Below, in pieces: positions 18,495 through 27,529 of a stretch of DNA of 36,357 nt. Under the pieces are notes generated by a model. It made no database searches, was not told the origin of the DNA, and worked only from the letters and a program-made list of their open reading frames with translations. The DNA comes from Anaeromonas sp052088025. GTDB taxonomy: Bacteria > Bacillota > Clostridia > Tissierellales > SIT17. The stretch is from assembly GCF_052088025.1 (NCBI RefSeq), contig NZ_JBQCYD010000023.1, positions 1 to 36,357 of the forward strand, given 5' to 3'. The translations under genes were made by a program, and so were the position numbers. Positions within the stretch are counted from its first letter, which is position 1. Each line of letters begins with the position of its first letter.

Positions 18495-18520
18495 AGAGAC
18501 CAAGTATAAGCTTGGTCTCT
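18495..18520 (-). terminator. Hairpin just upstream of topB
   Basis: 10-bp perfect stem AGAGACCAAG/CTTGGTCTCT with a 6-base loop, followed on the minus strand by CTTTTAAT and then the topB SD. The T-run is short, so it may be a weak terminator, an mRNA processing site or a stabiliser that sets topB below the T4SS genes. Confidence 0.55.
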
Positions 18521-18541
18521 TTGTTTGAGTTTACTATCTAA

Positions 18542-19438
18542 CTATTGGTCTTCGTCATTTTTATCTATACTACCTTCTTTCTCAAATTCATCCTCATCTT
18601 CATATTCAGAATCATCATAGTCATCTTCTTCGTAATAATCATCTGAATCATCTTCCTGGTTTCCCTTGTAAATCTTAAAATAGTATCCTGCTCCTCCAAC
18701 TATTAATGCCATGAGCACCATTAATAAGCCACTTTTACTTTTCTTTTTTGGTTCTTCCTTGTCTTCTGTCTTAGGCTCCTCTGTATTTTCAGTTTCTTTT
18801 ATGGGTTCTATTTCTTCTTTTAATTGAGTTTTATCTTCTTTAGGTCCTTCAATCATATTCAATAGGTCTTGTTCCCCTACTTCTGTTAATAGCTGAACAT
18901 TGTCTTGATTTTTTTCATGGTCAATTATTAAATGAAATGTTTTTCCTGAGCTTGTTTGAAAGGTTAAAAATTGTCTTATGTCTACGGGATTATCTTGTAG
19001 ACTTTGAGTGCTACTATTGTTTTCATTAGAGATATTACTTTCTATTTTAGGAACTTTAACAGGATCCAATGGTCCTCCACCTCTACTAACATTTTCAATT
19101 ACAGTTCCCCTAGCCTTGTTTTCTTTGGTTGCCAGACTATTTATAGCCTTTTCATTTCCGCCTTTAACAAGACCTTTATTACTTGGTGATGGTATTTTAC
19201 TATTAGGTACTGACTTATCTATTGATGGAGAAAACACCTCTCCTTCTTCTTTTTCAATATGACTGTTTGGATCAAAATTTTTATCTCCTATAGTCTCTTC
19301 AGTATTTTCTTTAAGTTTATTATCCATATCCATTTCTGTTTTATCTCCTCCATCACTTGCAAAAGCTAGTGATGGTAAGATTAATAATATTATTATCATA
19401 AAACTTATATATCCCTTTTTAAATAATTTATTTTTCAT
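18542..19438 (-). CDS. DUF4366 conjugation-associated membrane protein
   Basis: 298 residues from ATG at 19438 (GGAGG five bases upstream), preferred to an upstream in-frame start at 19474 because the signal peptide then begins properly: KNKLFKKGY, a hydrophobic core, cleavage near SLAFASDG. A long polar region follows, then the DUF4366 signature (FLTFQTSSGKTFHLIID ... VQLLTEVGEQDLLNMIE, about 150-195), a second membrane segment (GLLMVLMALIVGGAGYYF, about 235-252) and an Asp/Glu-rich tail. Exported and membrane-anchored, probably part of the mating channel. No enzymatic motif is visible. It lies in the usual place after DUF4315. Confidence 0.85.
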   Translation of the reverse strand: MKNKLFKKGYISFMIIILLILPSLAFASDGGDKTEMDMDNKLKENTEETIGDKNFDPNSHIEKEEGEVFSPSIDKSVPNSKIPSPSNKGLVKGGNEKAINSLATKENKARGTVIENVSRGGGPLDPVKVPKIESNISNENNSSTQSLQDNPVDIRQFLTFQTSSGKTFHLIIDHEKNQDNVQLLTEVGEQDLLNMIEGPKEDKTQLKEEIEPIKETENTEEPKTEDKEEPKKKSKSGLLMVLMALIVGGAGYYFKIYKGNQEDDSDDYYEEDDYDDSEYEDEDEFEKEGSIDKNDEDQ

Positions 19439-19457
19439 TGTATCCTCCATTCTATAT

Positions 19458-19679
19458 TTACACATCTTTTTCATTTCCTTGGTATCTATTGACTGCCTTA
19501 GTTACAATCCTTGTATATTCTTCTAAAGTAATATTGAAAGTGTTAAATGTCTTATGGAGCTCTAGTTTTTCTAATTCTTCTCTTTCTACTTTAGCATTTT
19601 CTATTTTTTCTTGAAGCAGTCTCATTTGCTCTTCTAATTTATTTTCTTGCTGATACTTCTTTTGTAGTTTTTTATTCAA
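19458..19679 (-). CDS. DUF4315 family coiled-coil protein
   Basis: 73 residues from TTG at 19679. This start is chosen because AGGGGGTGG overlaps the NlpC/P60 stop and lies seven bases ahead of it; the ORF is open further up but inside that gene. Residues 1-45 are a charged coiled coil (KLEEQMRLLQEKIENAKVE), followed by FNITLEEYTRIVTKAV, which matches the DUF4315 end where an LxLTPEEL-like segment is expected. Function unknown; the family always lies in this spot of Tn1549-class transfer operons, so a structural or regulatory role in transfer is inferred. Confidence 0.75.
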   Translation of the reverse strand: MNKKLQKKYQQENKLEEQMRLLQEKIENAKVEREELEKLELHKTFNTFNITLEEYTRIVTKAVNRYQGNEKDV

Positions 19680-19692
19680 CTTTTTCCACCCC

Positions 19693-22452
19693 CTATCTAA
19701 GCCTTCCAAAGGCATAAAAATGATTTCTCCAATAATTAGTATCTATATTTGCATATTGAATAGGGTCTCCTGCATGTATCATCATTCCATTGCCTGCATA
19801 GATTCCTATATGAGTTACAGTATTGCTTGTATTATAGGTCCCTCTAAAAAATATTAAATCTCCTGCTTTAGCATCACTTCTTTTTATAGGTGTACATTTA
19901 TTAAATATACCTTGAGCTGTTGTTCTAGGTAGGTTATATACATTAGATTTAGTAAAAGACCAGCATACAAAGCTAGAACAATCAAAATTATTTGGTCCAT
20001 TTGCTCCAAATACATATCTTTTTCCTAGATGTTTTTCTGCTTCTGCAAATAATATTCTTGCTGTTTCGTTATCAAAAGCAATTCCAGGCTTATTAAAACT
20101 TCCATCATATCCATTAAAATGTTCCATTGTACCTGATGGAGTTTCATCAGAATCACTTAAAAGATAAAAATATGGATTAAGTAAATTACCATTCTTATCC
20201 TTTAACTCTAAGTGAAGATGACTTCCTGTTGAATTGCCAGTACTTCCCATCTTGGCTAAAGTAGATTCTTTTTTTATTTTATCTCCTAAATTTACATCTA
20301 CACTAAGGCAATGAGCATATAGTGCTGAATATCCTTTTTCATTTGTAATTACTAAATACCTACCATACCCATCACTATCAAATCCTTCTTTCGTTACTAC
20401 ACCATCAAATATGGCCTTTAAAGGTGTCCCCTCTCTATCTGCTATATCTAATCCTTTGTGCATACTTAAATTGTCTTTTATAGGATGTATCCGATAACCA
20501 AACATAGATGATACCTTTTGTTTCCAATCACCTTCTATAGGGCTAGGATACGTCATGTAGTTGCCTTTAGTTTTCATCAGGATTTCATATAATTCTTTTT
20601 CATCCCTATCTAATTGACTTTTTATAACTTCATTTAGTGGTTTAGATCTTAATGTAGTTTCTAAAACAACTTTGCTTTTTTCAACTTCTATATCATAAGT
20701 TTCTCCTGTATTTGAATCTGTAAAACTTTCTGTAGTTGTGTATTTTTCAATAATTTTTTTAGTGAAAAATTCATACTGCAATCTAAATATCCTATCTAAT
20801 TCATCAGCAATATTGTCAGTTCTAAAATCTCCATATTTAGCTGTCAAGTATGCTATTAAATCGTGGGGATTATGTCCTACAGCATCAACATAATATCTAT
20901 ATTCGTCATATCCTGGATAATCTTTTTCAATATTTTTTAATGATTTTAGGAGATTTGCTTCTAGTTTTGAGTATTCTATATCTGCACCAGTTACATCTAA
21001 ATCACCAGCTTGATAAGATGAACCAGAAACAACTCCCATACCACCTAAAAGTATTGTAGACGCTGCATTTGAAATAACTATAATTAACATAGCCAATAAA
21101 AATAAAGCTACAACATAGTTAATAGCTTTGCTTGAAAGTTTTTTTACTAAATATGAAGCTGTATTTCCATTGCCTTTTATTGCTGTTAATATTCTTTTAC
21201 CTATACCTCCATATTTCTTTTTATTATATTCTTTCTTAATACGTCTTTTCTGAAAGAATTTATTAATTGAATTTCCCTTGGTGTATTTCTTATTTGATTT
21301 CAATACTTTATTAAAATCAAGTTTTTCTTTATTTTTAAGGTTTTCCCTCTCAAATTTCTTTAGTTTTTTTATTTTCCTATTGTTTTGATAGTTTTTAAAT
21401 TGTTTTCCTTTTTTCAAACTATTTTCTAAGACCAATTCTGTTTTATGAAGTGATTTAACTCCTAAATTTTCCTCTTCTTCATCAGAAATCTTACTATGTG
21501 ATAGGTTAGCTATTCTTTTATTTGTTCTTTTACTAATACCTGTTATGCTAGCTCCTAGTGAATTTTTAGATTCCTTGTTTTTAATGTTCTTCCCATTTTT
21601 AATAGTATTGTTTTGAAACTTTAATTTAGTTTTAGAAGTTTTAGATTTAGTCTTATTTCTATTTGTTTTTTTCTTATCATTTAAATTAGAAATATCTTTT
21701 TTATTTTGCCCTTTACCTGTATTTATTTTATCTTCAATATTCTCTAATTCATCATAGCTATAGCTTTCATTGTGATTGTCACTTTCAATCTCATTTAATC
21801 TTTCATCCATCATAGCTTTGAATGGAGAGTTGTCTATTTCATCTATTTGATTTATTTTGCCTATATTTTCTTCTGTTTTAGGAGATTTTATATCTTTATT
21901 GGATTCATAAGTTTCTTTTTTAAATTTATCCTTGTTAGTTTTATTCTTATCAAACCTAGATCTCCTATTAGTTTTAATATCATTTGGGTGCTTACTTTTA
22001 TCAGATGATTTAGATATTTTTTCACTTTTCCCAATATTAGTAGAATCTTTTATACTTGATATGTTAGAGCCAACTGATAAATCTTCACTATTACTCATCT
22101 CATCTTCAAAATTAGATTTGTCAGATTTATTAATAATATTACTTTCACTTTCTTCTGATTTTGAATTGATGTCTTTAGCATCTTTTGAATCCCTATATTG
22201 TTTTTTACGAGATTTACTTTTTGTAGTTAAGCTTTCTTTTGGCTTTTTATAATTATTCTTATCTTTGTTTAATCTATAATCAATTAATTGTTCTTTTTGA
22301 TTTTCTTTTAATTTGGATATATCTATATCCTGAACTTTATTGCTTATATTAGTTGTTGTCCCCTTAGATAGATTTTCTTCTATCAATCCATCCTTACTAT
22401 TTTTCAATATGATTTTATCTTTAGATTTAAAGCGTTCATTCTTCTCTTTCAA
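19693..22452 (-). CDS. Bifunctional M23 / NlpC-P60 cell-wall hydrolase of the conjugation machine
   Basis: 919 residues from TTG at 22452 after GGGGGTGA. Residues 1 to about 430 are a very Lys/Asn/Ser-rich, probably disordered cytoplasmic region, unusually long for this family. A membrane segment (AINYVVALFLLAMLIIVIS, about 440-460) anchors the rest outside. An M23 peptidase domain (about 655-770) keeps HKGLD and HLHLE. The NlpC/P60 domain (805-919) keeps Cys825 in DCSSF, His881 in THIGIY and His893 in HAGDP. The protein would open peptidoglycan for the type IV channel (VirB1-like role). Between the Bro gene and DUF4315, 14 bp from the former. Confidence 0.9.
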   Translation of the reverse strand: MKEKNERFKSKDKIILKNSKDGLIEENLSKGTTTNISNKVQDIDISKLKENQKEQLIDYRLNKDKNNYKKPKESLTTKSKSRKKQYRDSKDAKDINSKSEESESNIINKSDKSNFEDEMSNSEDLSVGSNISSIKDSTNIGKSEKISKSSDKSKHPNDIKTNRRSRFDKNKTNKDKFKKETYESNKDIKSPKTEENIGKINQIDEIDNSPFKAMMDERLNEIESDNHNESYSYDELENIEDKINTGKGQNKKDISNLNDKKKTNRNKTKSKTSKTKLKFQNNTIKNGKNIKNKESKNSLGASITGISKRTNKRIANLSHSKISDEEEENLGVKSLHKTELVLENSLKKGKQFKNYQNNRKIKKLKKFERENLKNKEKLDFNKVLKSNKKYTKGNSINKFFQKRRIKKEYNKKKYGGIGKRILTAIKGNGNTASYLVKKLSSKAINYVVALFLLAMLIIVISNAASTILLGGMGVVSGSSYQAGDLDVTGADIEYSKLEANLLKSLKNIEKDYPGYDEYRYYVDAVGHNPHDLIAYLTAKYGDFRTDNIADELDRIFRLQYEFFTKKIIEKYTTTESFTDSNTGETYDIEVEKSKVVLETTLRSKPLNEVIKSQLDRDEKELYEILMKTKGNYMTYPSPIEGDWKQKVSSMFGYRIHPIKDNLSMHKGLDIADREGTPLKAIFDGVVTKEGFDSDGYGRYLVITNEKGYSALYAHCLSVDVNLGDKIKKESTLAKMGSTGNSTGSHLHLELKDKNGNLLNPYFYLLSDSDETPSGTMEHFNGYDGSFNKPGIAFDNETARILFAEAEKHLGKRYVFGANGPNNFDCSSFVCWSFTKSNVYNLPRTTAQGIFNKCTPIKRSDAKAGDLIFFRGTYNTSNTVTHIGIYAGNGMMIHAGDPIQYANIDTNYWRNHFYAFGRLR

Positions 22453-22466
22453 TATTTCACCCCCTA

Positions 22467-23225
22467 CTAGTCATCTTCTGATTTTAAAAATAACTCTGTA
22501 AAATATTTTTGACCTTTGGAAGTTATTTTAGCTGTAAAAGATATCTTTGATAAGCCATCTTCTCCATAGTATAGATTTTCTTTAACTTCCATAATTTCTA
22601 AATCTAAAGACTTCTGAGTTGGCAAGTTATATTCTTCTGTTTTAGCTTTAATTAAAAAACCCGACTCTCTCAAAATACGAAAAAGTCGGTTTCTCCCTAT
22701 ATCTAATCCATTTTGTTTTAGTATCTTTGATAAATTACCTATTAATATGGAATCATCTGAAGCCAATATATTATTTGCAAATTCTACCTTTTCCTCTTGT
22801 AGTATAAGTTTCTTTTCTTTTTCATCAATTATATTGTTAGCTACCTGTAATGCTTTAGCCATAAGTTCTTCATTGTTTAAAGACTCTTGTCCACTAATAT
22901 ATCCTCCTGACTTTCTTATAGACGGTAATACTTCTGAGGTTACCCATCTTTTGAATTCTTTTGCCTTAGGTAAATTGCTTGAAAGAATTAAAGAATACAT
23001 GCCAGATTCATTGATGATATTCATATTTCTAATTTGCCTGCCGTCGTGAATCCCGACATCAGCTTTATCTTCATTGCTAACATGTCTAGATAAGGCATCT
23101 CTAGAATTTTTATATCCTAAAGCATCTGAGATATCCTTTGCTACAAACCAAGGATTAAAATTTTTATCTTGTATGATTCTAATTGAACCTAGCTCTTCAT
23201 GTTCATATATTTTTAAATTTGACAT
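22467..23225 (-). CDS. Phage-type antirepressor, Bro-N plus KilA-C (ANT)
   Basis: 252 residues. The N-terminal half is Bro-N (NPWFVAKDISDALGYKNSRDAL, NIINESGMYSLIL, KEFKRWVTSEVLPSIRK); the C-terminal half resembles the phage antirepressor KilA-C domain (GNLSKILKQNGLDIGRNRLFRILRE). It starts one base after the virB4 stop and its SD (AAGGAGG) lies inside the virB4 end, so it is translated with the T4SS genes. In phages such proteins relieve repression of lytic genes. Here it may control the ICE or target a resident prophage repressor; neither is shown by the sequence. Confidence 0.85.
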   Translation of the reverse strand: MSNLKIYEHEELGSIRIIQDKNFNPWFVAKDISDALGYKNSRDALSRHVSNEDKADVGIHDGRQIRNMNIINESGMYSLILSSNLPKAKEFKRWVTSEVLPSIRKSGGYISGQESLNNEELMAKALQVANNIIDEKEKKLILQEEKVEFANNILASDDSILIGNLSKILKQNGLDIGRNRLFRILRESGFLIKAKTEEYNLPTQKSLDLEIMEVKENLYYGEDGLSKISFTAKITSKGQKYFTELFLKSEDD

Positions 23226-23226
23226 T

Positions 23227-25671
23227 CTATTCCTCCTTCAGAACTTCTTCTGGTTTAGTTGTCATAATAGAATAAAGTAATGTATCCTTTGGAAATTTAT
23301 CTACAAAAGGAATAATTACATTTCCATAAAATAAAAGACCCTCTCCTTCATTGGAGTTGGTCACATAAGATAGTTGATGGGGAGATATATTTAATTGTTT
23401 TGCTAAAATTTGTCTATCGCCAGCAGCTTGATTTAGCATATATATAAAGTCAGAGTTCTCAAATATATTTTCTATTTCTCTGGATGCCAGTAAATCTTTA
23501 ATATTCTGTGTTATCCCTGTAGGCATCCCTCCCCATTTACGAAATCTCTTCCATATTTCTACTGAATAAGATGCAGTTTGTTCTTCTTTTAATAATAGGT
23601 GAAATTCATCTACATAGTATCTAGTGTTCCTCTTCTCTGCTCTATTTTTTGTCACTCTATTCCAAACTTGGTCTTGAACTATTAACATACCTATCTTTTT
23701 TAGCTGGTTTCCCAGCTCTTTGATATCATAACAAACCAATCTATCGTCTACATCTACATTGGTTTTATTATTAAATACATTTAGTGACCCTGTAACATAT
23801 ATTTCTAATGCTGTTGCTAATCTCTTTGCTTCCGGTTCTTCTTGTTCTCTAAGAATATTGTATAAGTCTTCTAATATAGGCATATTTTCAGGTCTAGGGT
23901 CTCCTAAGAATTTCCTATATACAAGTCTTACTGATCTATCTATAATAGTTTTTTCTACTGGCTCTAATCCATTTTTACCTCCTACTACCAATTCACATAG
24001 TGATAAAACAAAGTCTGACTTTAAAGACAATGGATTTTCATCATCACTATAAGCAAGGTTTAAATCCATAGGGTTAATGTATTGAGTAGATGTAGGAGAT
24101 ATTTTAATAACTTGTCCATTTAGCTTATTTACTAAGGGATAGTACTCAGCCTCTGGATCACAAATTATAATATCATCTTCTGTTATTAAAAAAGCATTGG
24201 TTATTTCTCTTTTGGCCGAAAAAGATTTACCTGATCCTGGTGTCCCCAATATCAATCCATTTGGGTTTTTAAGTTTTTTTCTATCTACCATTATCATATT
24301 ATTCGATAGTGCATTTAAGCCATAATATAGTGACTCTCCAATCATAAATAGCTCCTGAGTTGTAAAAGGTACAAATATTGCAGTTGAACTTGTTGTAAGC
24401 CCTCTTGTTATTTTTAGCTTATTTTCTCCCAATGGTAAAGAAGACATAAGAGCTGTCTCCTGCTGATAATCTAATCTTTTAAGGGCACAGTTATATTTTT
24501 GAGCAATACCATTAGCTTGAAATATAGTGTTATCTAGCTTTTGTCTCTTTTTAGAAGTATTTACTATAATTATAGTAACTAAAAACATTCTTTCATTTCT
24601 ATTTTGCAAATCCTCTAATAGTGATTTTGCCTCTCCACCAAATGTAGATAAATCTGATGGAATTATATCCATGTCATAACCTGCTCTAACTGCCTTTTTT
24701 TGTTCTTCTATCTTCATTCTATCTAGGTCTGTAATCTTTCTTTTGACATTTTTTATAGCTTCTGTTTGGTCTAATGACTTTATGTGAAAGTTTGCTATAA
24801 TGTCATTTTCCATATCTAAAAAATCTGCTAACATTCTATCTGTAAGTTCTGGTGCCAATATCTGTAAAAATGAACAAGCTCCATAGGTGTTTCCCATACG
24901 GAAAGATTTAGGATCTGCGAAATTAAAGGATATAGGTGCTATTACATCTTTAGTACTCATTCCACTTTTCTTTATAAGGTTCCAATCAAATTTTGACTTT
25001 TCATTTGTGCCTTGGTTTAGCATTTGATGTAATAATTCTATACGTTCTTTTCCATCCAATGAAAAGGATTCTACCCCCATTACCTTAAAATTATTTAGTA
25101 TATCACTTTCTATTCTTTCAAGTCTTGGTTTAGCAAGTTTGATACTATTTGCATCTATTCCAAAGGTTATATACTTTGTTTTTACTAATCCATTGTTTCC
25201 CTTTGATAATTGATTTTTTAGCATATCAGAGTATTCTGTTCTTATATCATTAAAATCATCTTCTTGCTCTTGAATGATGATATTATCCATTATCTCATCA
25301 CCTTTCCCTGTCTGATTTAGAAAGGTTAGTTGAATAGTGATACTGGAATCAAAGTAATTCAAGAAATCACAGTAGTTTTCAAATATTAGAGCCTTATCAT
25401 CATTTTGTGCCAGTAGATAATTGATATCATAAAATTTAATAGTTTTACTATATCTCTTATCAGAAACCTGCATAATACCATCTGGATAAATCCTTTTGTA
25501 TGGTATGGTCTGCTGTGTTGTTTCAGGTGCTTTTCCTTTCTTGTTTTTAGACTTGGACTTTTTAGCCATCTTTGTCTTTTTGTATTTTTTATTCTTTTGT
25601 TCTTTTAAAGCTTTTTTATTTTTTTCTAGTTTCTTTTTTTGTCTTTTTTGTTGCTGATGCTCTATTTCCAT
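23227..25671 (-). CDS. virB4: VirB4-type conjugation ATPase
   Basis: 814 residues from ATG at 25671 (GAGGAG eight bases upstream); the in-frame start at 25689 lacks an SD. A lysine-rich tail of about 60 residues precedes the VirB4/TraC-like body. Walker A LGTPGSGKSFSAK (about 475-487), Walker B TRYYVDEFHLLL (about 683-694), and a late GDRQILAKQL segment are clear. VirB4 powers assembly of the type IV secretion channel at the inner face of the membrane. The start overlaps the end of prgI by 56 bases, so expression is coupled. Confidence 0.95.
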   Translation of the reverse strand: MEIEHQQQKRQKKKLEKNKKALKEQKNKKYKKTKMAKKSKSKNKKGKAPETTQQTIPYKRIYPDGIMQVSDKRYSKTIKFYDINYLLAQNDDKALIFENYCDFLNYFDSSITIQLTFLNQTGKGDEIMDNIIIQEQEDDFNDIRTEYSDMLKNQLSKGNNGLVKTKYITFGIDANSIKLAKPRLERIESDILNNFKVMGVESFSLDGKERIELLHQMLNQGTNEKSKFDWNLIKKSGMSTKDVIAPISFNFADPKSFRMGNTYGACSFLQILAPELTDRMLADFLDMENDIIANFHIKSLDQTEAIKNVKRKITDLDRMKIEEQKKAVRAGYDMDIIPSDLSTFGGEAKSLLEDLQNRNERMFLVTIIIVNTSKKRQKLDNTIFQANGIAQKYNCALKRLDYQQETALMSSLPLGENKLKITRGLTTSSTAIFVPFTTQELFMIGESLYYGLNALSNNMIMVDRKKLKNPNGLILGTPGSGKSFSAKREITNAFLITEDDIIICDPEAEYYPLVNKLNGQVIKISPTSTQYINPMDLNLAYSDDENPLSLKSDFVLSLCELVVGGKNGLEPVEKTIIDRSVRLVYRKFLGDPRPENMPILEDLYNILREQEEPEAKRLATALEIYVTGSLNVFNNKTNVDVDDRLVCYDIKELGNQLKKIGMLIVQDQVWNRVTKNRAEKRNTRYYVDEFHLLLKEEQTASYSVEIWKRFRKWGGMPTGITQNIKDLLASREIENIFENSDFIYMLNQAAGDRQILAKQLNISPHQLSYVTNSNEGEGLLFYGNVIIPFVDKFPKDTLLYSIMTTKPEEVLKEE

Positions 25672-26011
25672 CTGCTCTACTCCTCTCAATTTTGTTTAAA
25701 TATTCATAGAAATTTTCCGTCTTATAAATTCTCACCTTAGGATTTATAAATTTTTGTCTGATTATATATCTTGCATACTTCTCTAAGGGAATTCCATCTT
25801 TTTCAAATATACCTAGAAGAAAAAAAGGCATAGCCACGACAATCATCACCATAAGTGCGAAGTCATTACCTATTGCCTTTCTAGTTAATAAATATAATGG
25901 AACTGAAAACAATGCTCCTATAGAAAAGAAAATCAACTGTCTTTTAGTAAGATTAAATATAACTTTTGTTTTAACCTTACTTAAATCTTTAGGAACTGGA
26001 ACAAATGCCAT
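25616..26011 (-). CDS. prgI: PrgI family membrane protein of the conjugative T4SS
   Basis: 131 residues, begins MAFVPVPKDLSKVKTK, with two adjacent membrane segments (QLIFFSIGALFSVPLYLL and FALMVMIVVAMPFFLLGIF) and a conserved cytoplasmic part EKYARYIIRQKFINPKVR. This is the PrgI layout and length; PrgI plays a VirB3-like part beside VirB4. ATG at 26011 overlaps the stop of the preceding gene (TAATG). The C-terminus is lysine-rich and overlaps virB4. Confidence 0.9.
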   Translation of the reverse strand: MAFVPVPKDLSKVKTKVIFNLTKRQLIFFSIGALFSVPLYLLTRKAIGNDFALMVMIVVAMPFFLLGIFEKDGIPLEKYARYIIRQKFINPKVRIYKTENFYEYLNKIERSRADGNRASATKKTKKETRKK

Positions 26012-26295
26012 TAATTATCCTCCTCTTCTATCTCATGTATACATATCTCTTGAGAAAATAAATCATTAAAGCTTTCAAGCTCTTCTTCCATCTCAATTAT
26101 TCTATCTTGCTGATATATTAACTCATCTATAACCAAGTCTTGTTCTCCAAGTAGATTATTTAAAAATACTTCTTGTTCTTCTATTCTTTTTCTTTGAGTC
26201 TTTTGCTTGTATAAAGATATTGATGTGCCTAAAACAGCTATTCCTCCTAGTAGTCCTGGTAATGCTCTTTTAATTTTATTGTTTGTATTTTTCAT
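26011..26295 (-). CDS. Small membrane-anchored coiled-coil protein, T4SS-associated, unknown
   Basis: 94 residues. A short basic start (KNTNNKIKRA) leads into a hydrophobic stretch (LPGLLGGIAVLGTSISLY) and then an acidic coiled coil (EEQEVFLNNLLGEQDLVIDELIYQQ...). Probably inserted with the coil in the cytoplasm. Located between the TrbL-like gene and prgI and overlapping the latter by one base, so likely a channel accessory factor. No domain is recognised. Confidence 0.75.
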   Translation of the reverse strand: MKNTNNKIKRALPGLLGGIAVLGTSISLYKQKTQRKRIEEQEVFLNNLLGEQDLVIDELIYQQDRIIEMEEELESFNDLFSQEICIHEIEEEDN

Positions 26296-26321
26296 TTTAT
26301 TCCCTCTTTCTTTATTTTATT

Positions 26322-27191
26322 TTAATGTGCATTTAAAATAGACTTTGAAATTGAACCTGTTTTAAACAAGCTAAAACATAGTAGTACTGTATATGTTAAA
26401 ATCATAGCTATGCTTGCATGAATATTATCAGTAACAACTATTGTTTTTACTAAAACTGAGTATATTCCAACACAGACCATGATAAAGAAACCTTGTATTG
26501 CAAGTGCAAATAAGCCTCTAAAATAATTGTTACCAACCTGCCCCCACTCTTTATTGGCCATGGTAGCTAGGGGAATTGCAGCCATACTACTTACCAAATA
26601 GATTTCGATCATTCTTCCATATAATATTACTGTAATTACAATAGACAGTGCATCCATGCAAAATCTTACTATTGTAGTTTCCAGACTAATAGCAATTAGT
26701 TCCGCTATTCCTAATTCCTCTAGTCCTTCTACCATACTTACAATACTAGAAGTGATATCGATATTTGTATCAGAACTAATTACTCCTGCTGCATTTGACA
26801 CCATATGCTGACCTACATCAAAGGTAGCCATTACTATATCAAAGGTATTTGTAACTATTGTAATTGCCACAAAAGCCTTAAATACCCATTTGAAAAACAT
26901 CCATGTATCTATATCATGAAGATTGTTTCTATCTATCAACATTGATATTAGCTCATAGCATAAAACAAAAGTAATAACTAATCCCGCAATAGGGATAATG
27001 ACGGTTTCTGATAAATTTTTTATCATTGAAAACACATCACTATTCCAACTTTGGGGTGTTCTACCAACTTCAGTGGCTATAGTTCCTACCTTTTCATTTA
27101 CATCTGAGAACATATTAGTCAAATTTCCTTCTATCATCCCGATTAATAGTTCTTTTATCCAATCAGTAAGTTTATCAAATAAACCTTCCAT
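26322..27191 (-). CDS. TrbL/VirB6-like polytopic membrane protein (CD0411-like)
   Basis: 289 residues with about six membrane segments, e.g. VIIPIAGLVITFVLCYELI, FFKWVFKAFVAITIVTN, ALSIVITVILYGRMIEIYLV, LFALAIQGFFIMVCVGIYSV and ASIAMILTYTVLLCFSLF. The N-terminus before the first one is amphipathic (MEGLFDKLTDWIKELLIG). This matches the TrbL-type proteins found between Maff2 and PrgI in Tn1549-class ICEs, forming the inner-membrane pore. SD AGGAG lies at the Maff2 end; spacing from the Maff2 stop is five bases. Confidence 0.88.
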   Translation of the reverse strand: MEGLFDKLTDWIKELLIGMIEGNLTNMFSDVNEKVGTIATEVGRTPQSWNSDVFSMIKNLSETVIIPIAGLVITFVLCYELISMLIDRNNLHDIDTWMFFKWVFKAFVAITIVTNTFDIVMATFDVGQHMVSNAAGVISSDTNIDITSSIVSMVEGLEELGIAELIAISLETTIVRFCMDALSIVITVILYGRMIEIYLVSSMAAIPLATMANKEWGQVGNNYFRGLFALAIQGFFIMVCVGIYSVLVKTIVVTDNIHASIAMILTYTVLLCFSLFKTGSISKSILNAH

Positions 27192-27196
27192 CTATA

Positions 27197-27412
27197 TTAA
27201 TTAAAGACTCCTGCTAATAGCGGAATTAGATTTAGGCCGATTAATACTACCCCTCCACCAGCCATTAATTGTTTGATACCTTGTGATTTTGCACCTGGAT
27301 TGTCATTACCATAACCTTCTAAAAGATTTATAACTCCCCATGCACCAAGTCCTGCTCCTAGAGCTGTTACCAATGTACTTAAAGTTGTAATTGCACTACT
27401 GAAAAATGACAT
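27197..27412 (-). CDS. Maff2 family protein, VirB2-like pilin candidate
   Basis: 71 residues with two hydrophobic segments (ALGAGLGAWGVINLLEG and LMAGGGVVLIGLNLIPLLAG) separated by a polar loop GNDNPGAKSQGIKQ. The loop and the second helix match the Maff2 family, which occupies the pilin position in these operons. Start ATG at 27412, AGGAGG seven to nine bases upstream. A large hairpin 40 bp upstream separates it from virD4 and could raise or tune its mRNA. Confidence 0.9.
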   Translation of the reverse strand: MSFFSSAITTLSTLVTALGAGLGAWGVINLLEGYGNDNPGAKSQGIKQLMAGGGVVLIGLNLIPLLAGVFN

Positions 27413-27454
27413 AATTATTTCCTCCTATTTTTTATTGTATTTTATCTATATAAA

Positions 27455-27503
27455 AAGCAGGGAAAAAAGACTATATCTCGAGCTATAGCTTTCTTCTCTG
27501 CTT
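27455..27503 (-). terminator. Long imperfect hairpin between virD4 and the Maff2 gene
   Basis: AAGCAG at 27455-27460 pairs with CTGCTT at 27498-27503, continuing through GGAAAAAAG against CTTTCTTCTC and CTATA against TATAG around the centre. On the minus strand it is followed by GCTTTTTATA, giving a terminator-like tail. It may be a partial terminator or an RNA processing and stabilising element for the downstream pilin gene. Confidence 0.6.
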
Positions 27504-27529
27504 GTAATCATCTATATTTAATTTTATAT

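Noticed and set aside
20850..22252. Plus-strand open frames opposite the NlpC/P60 gene
   Set aside because: Hydrophobic-looking antisense images of a lysine/asparagine/serine-rich protein; not supported by start signals.
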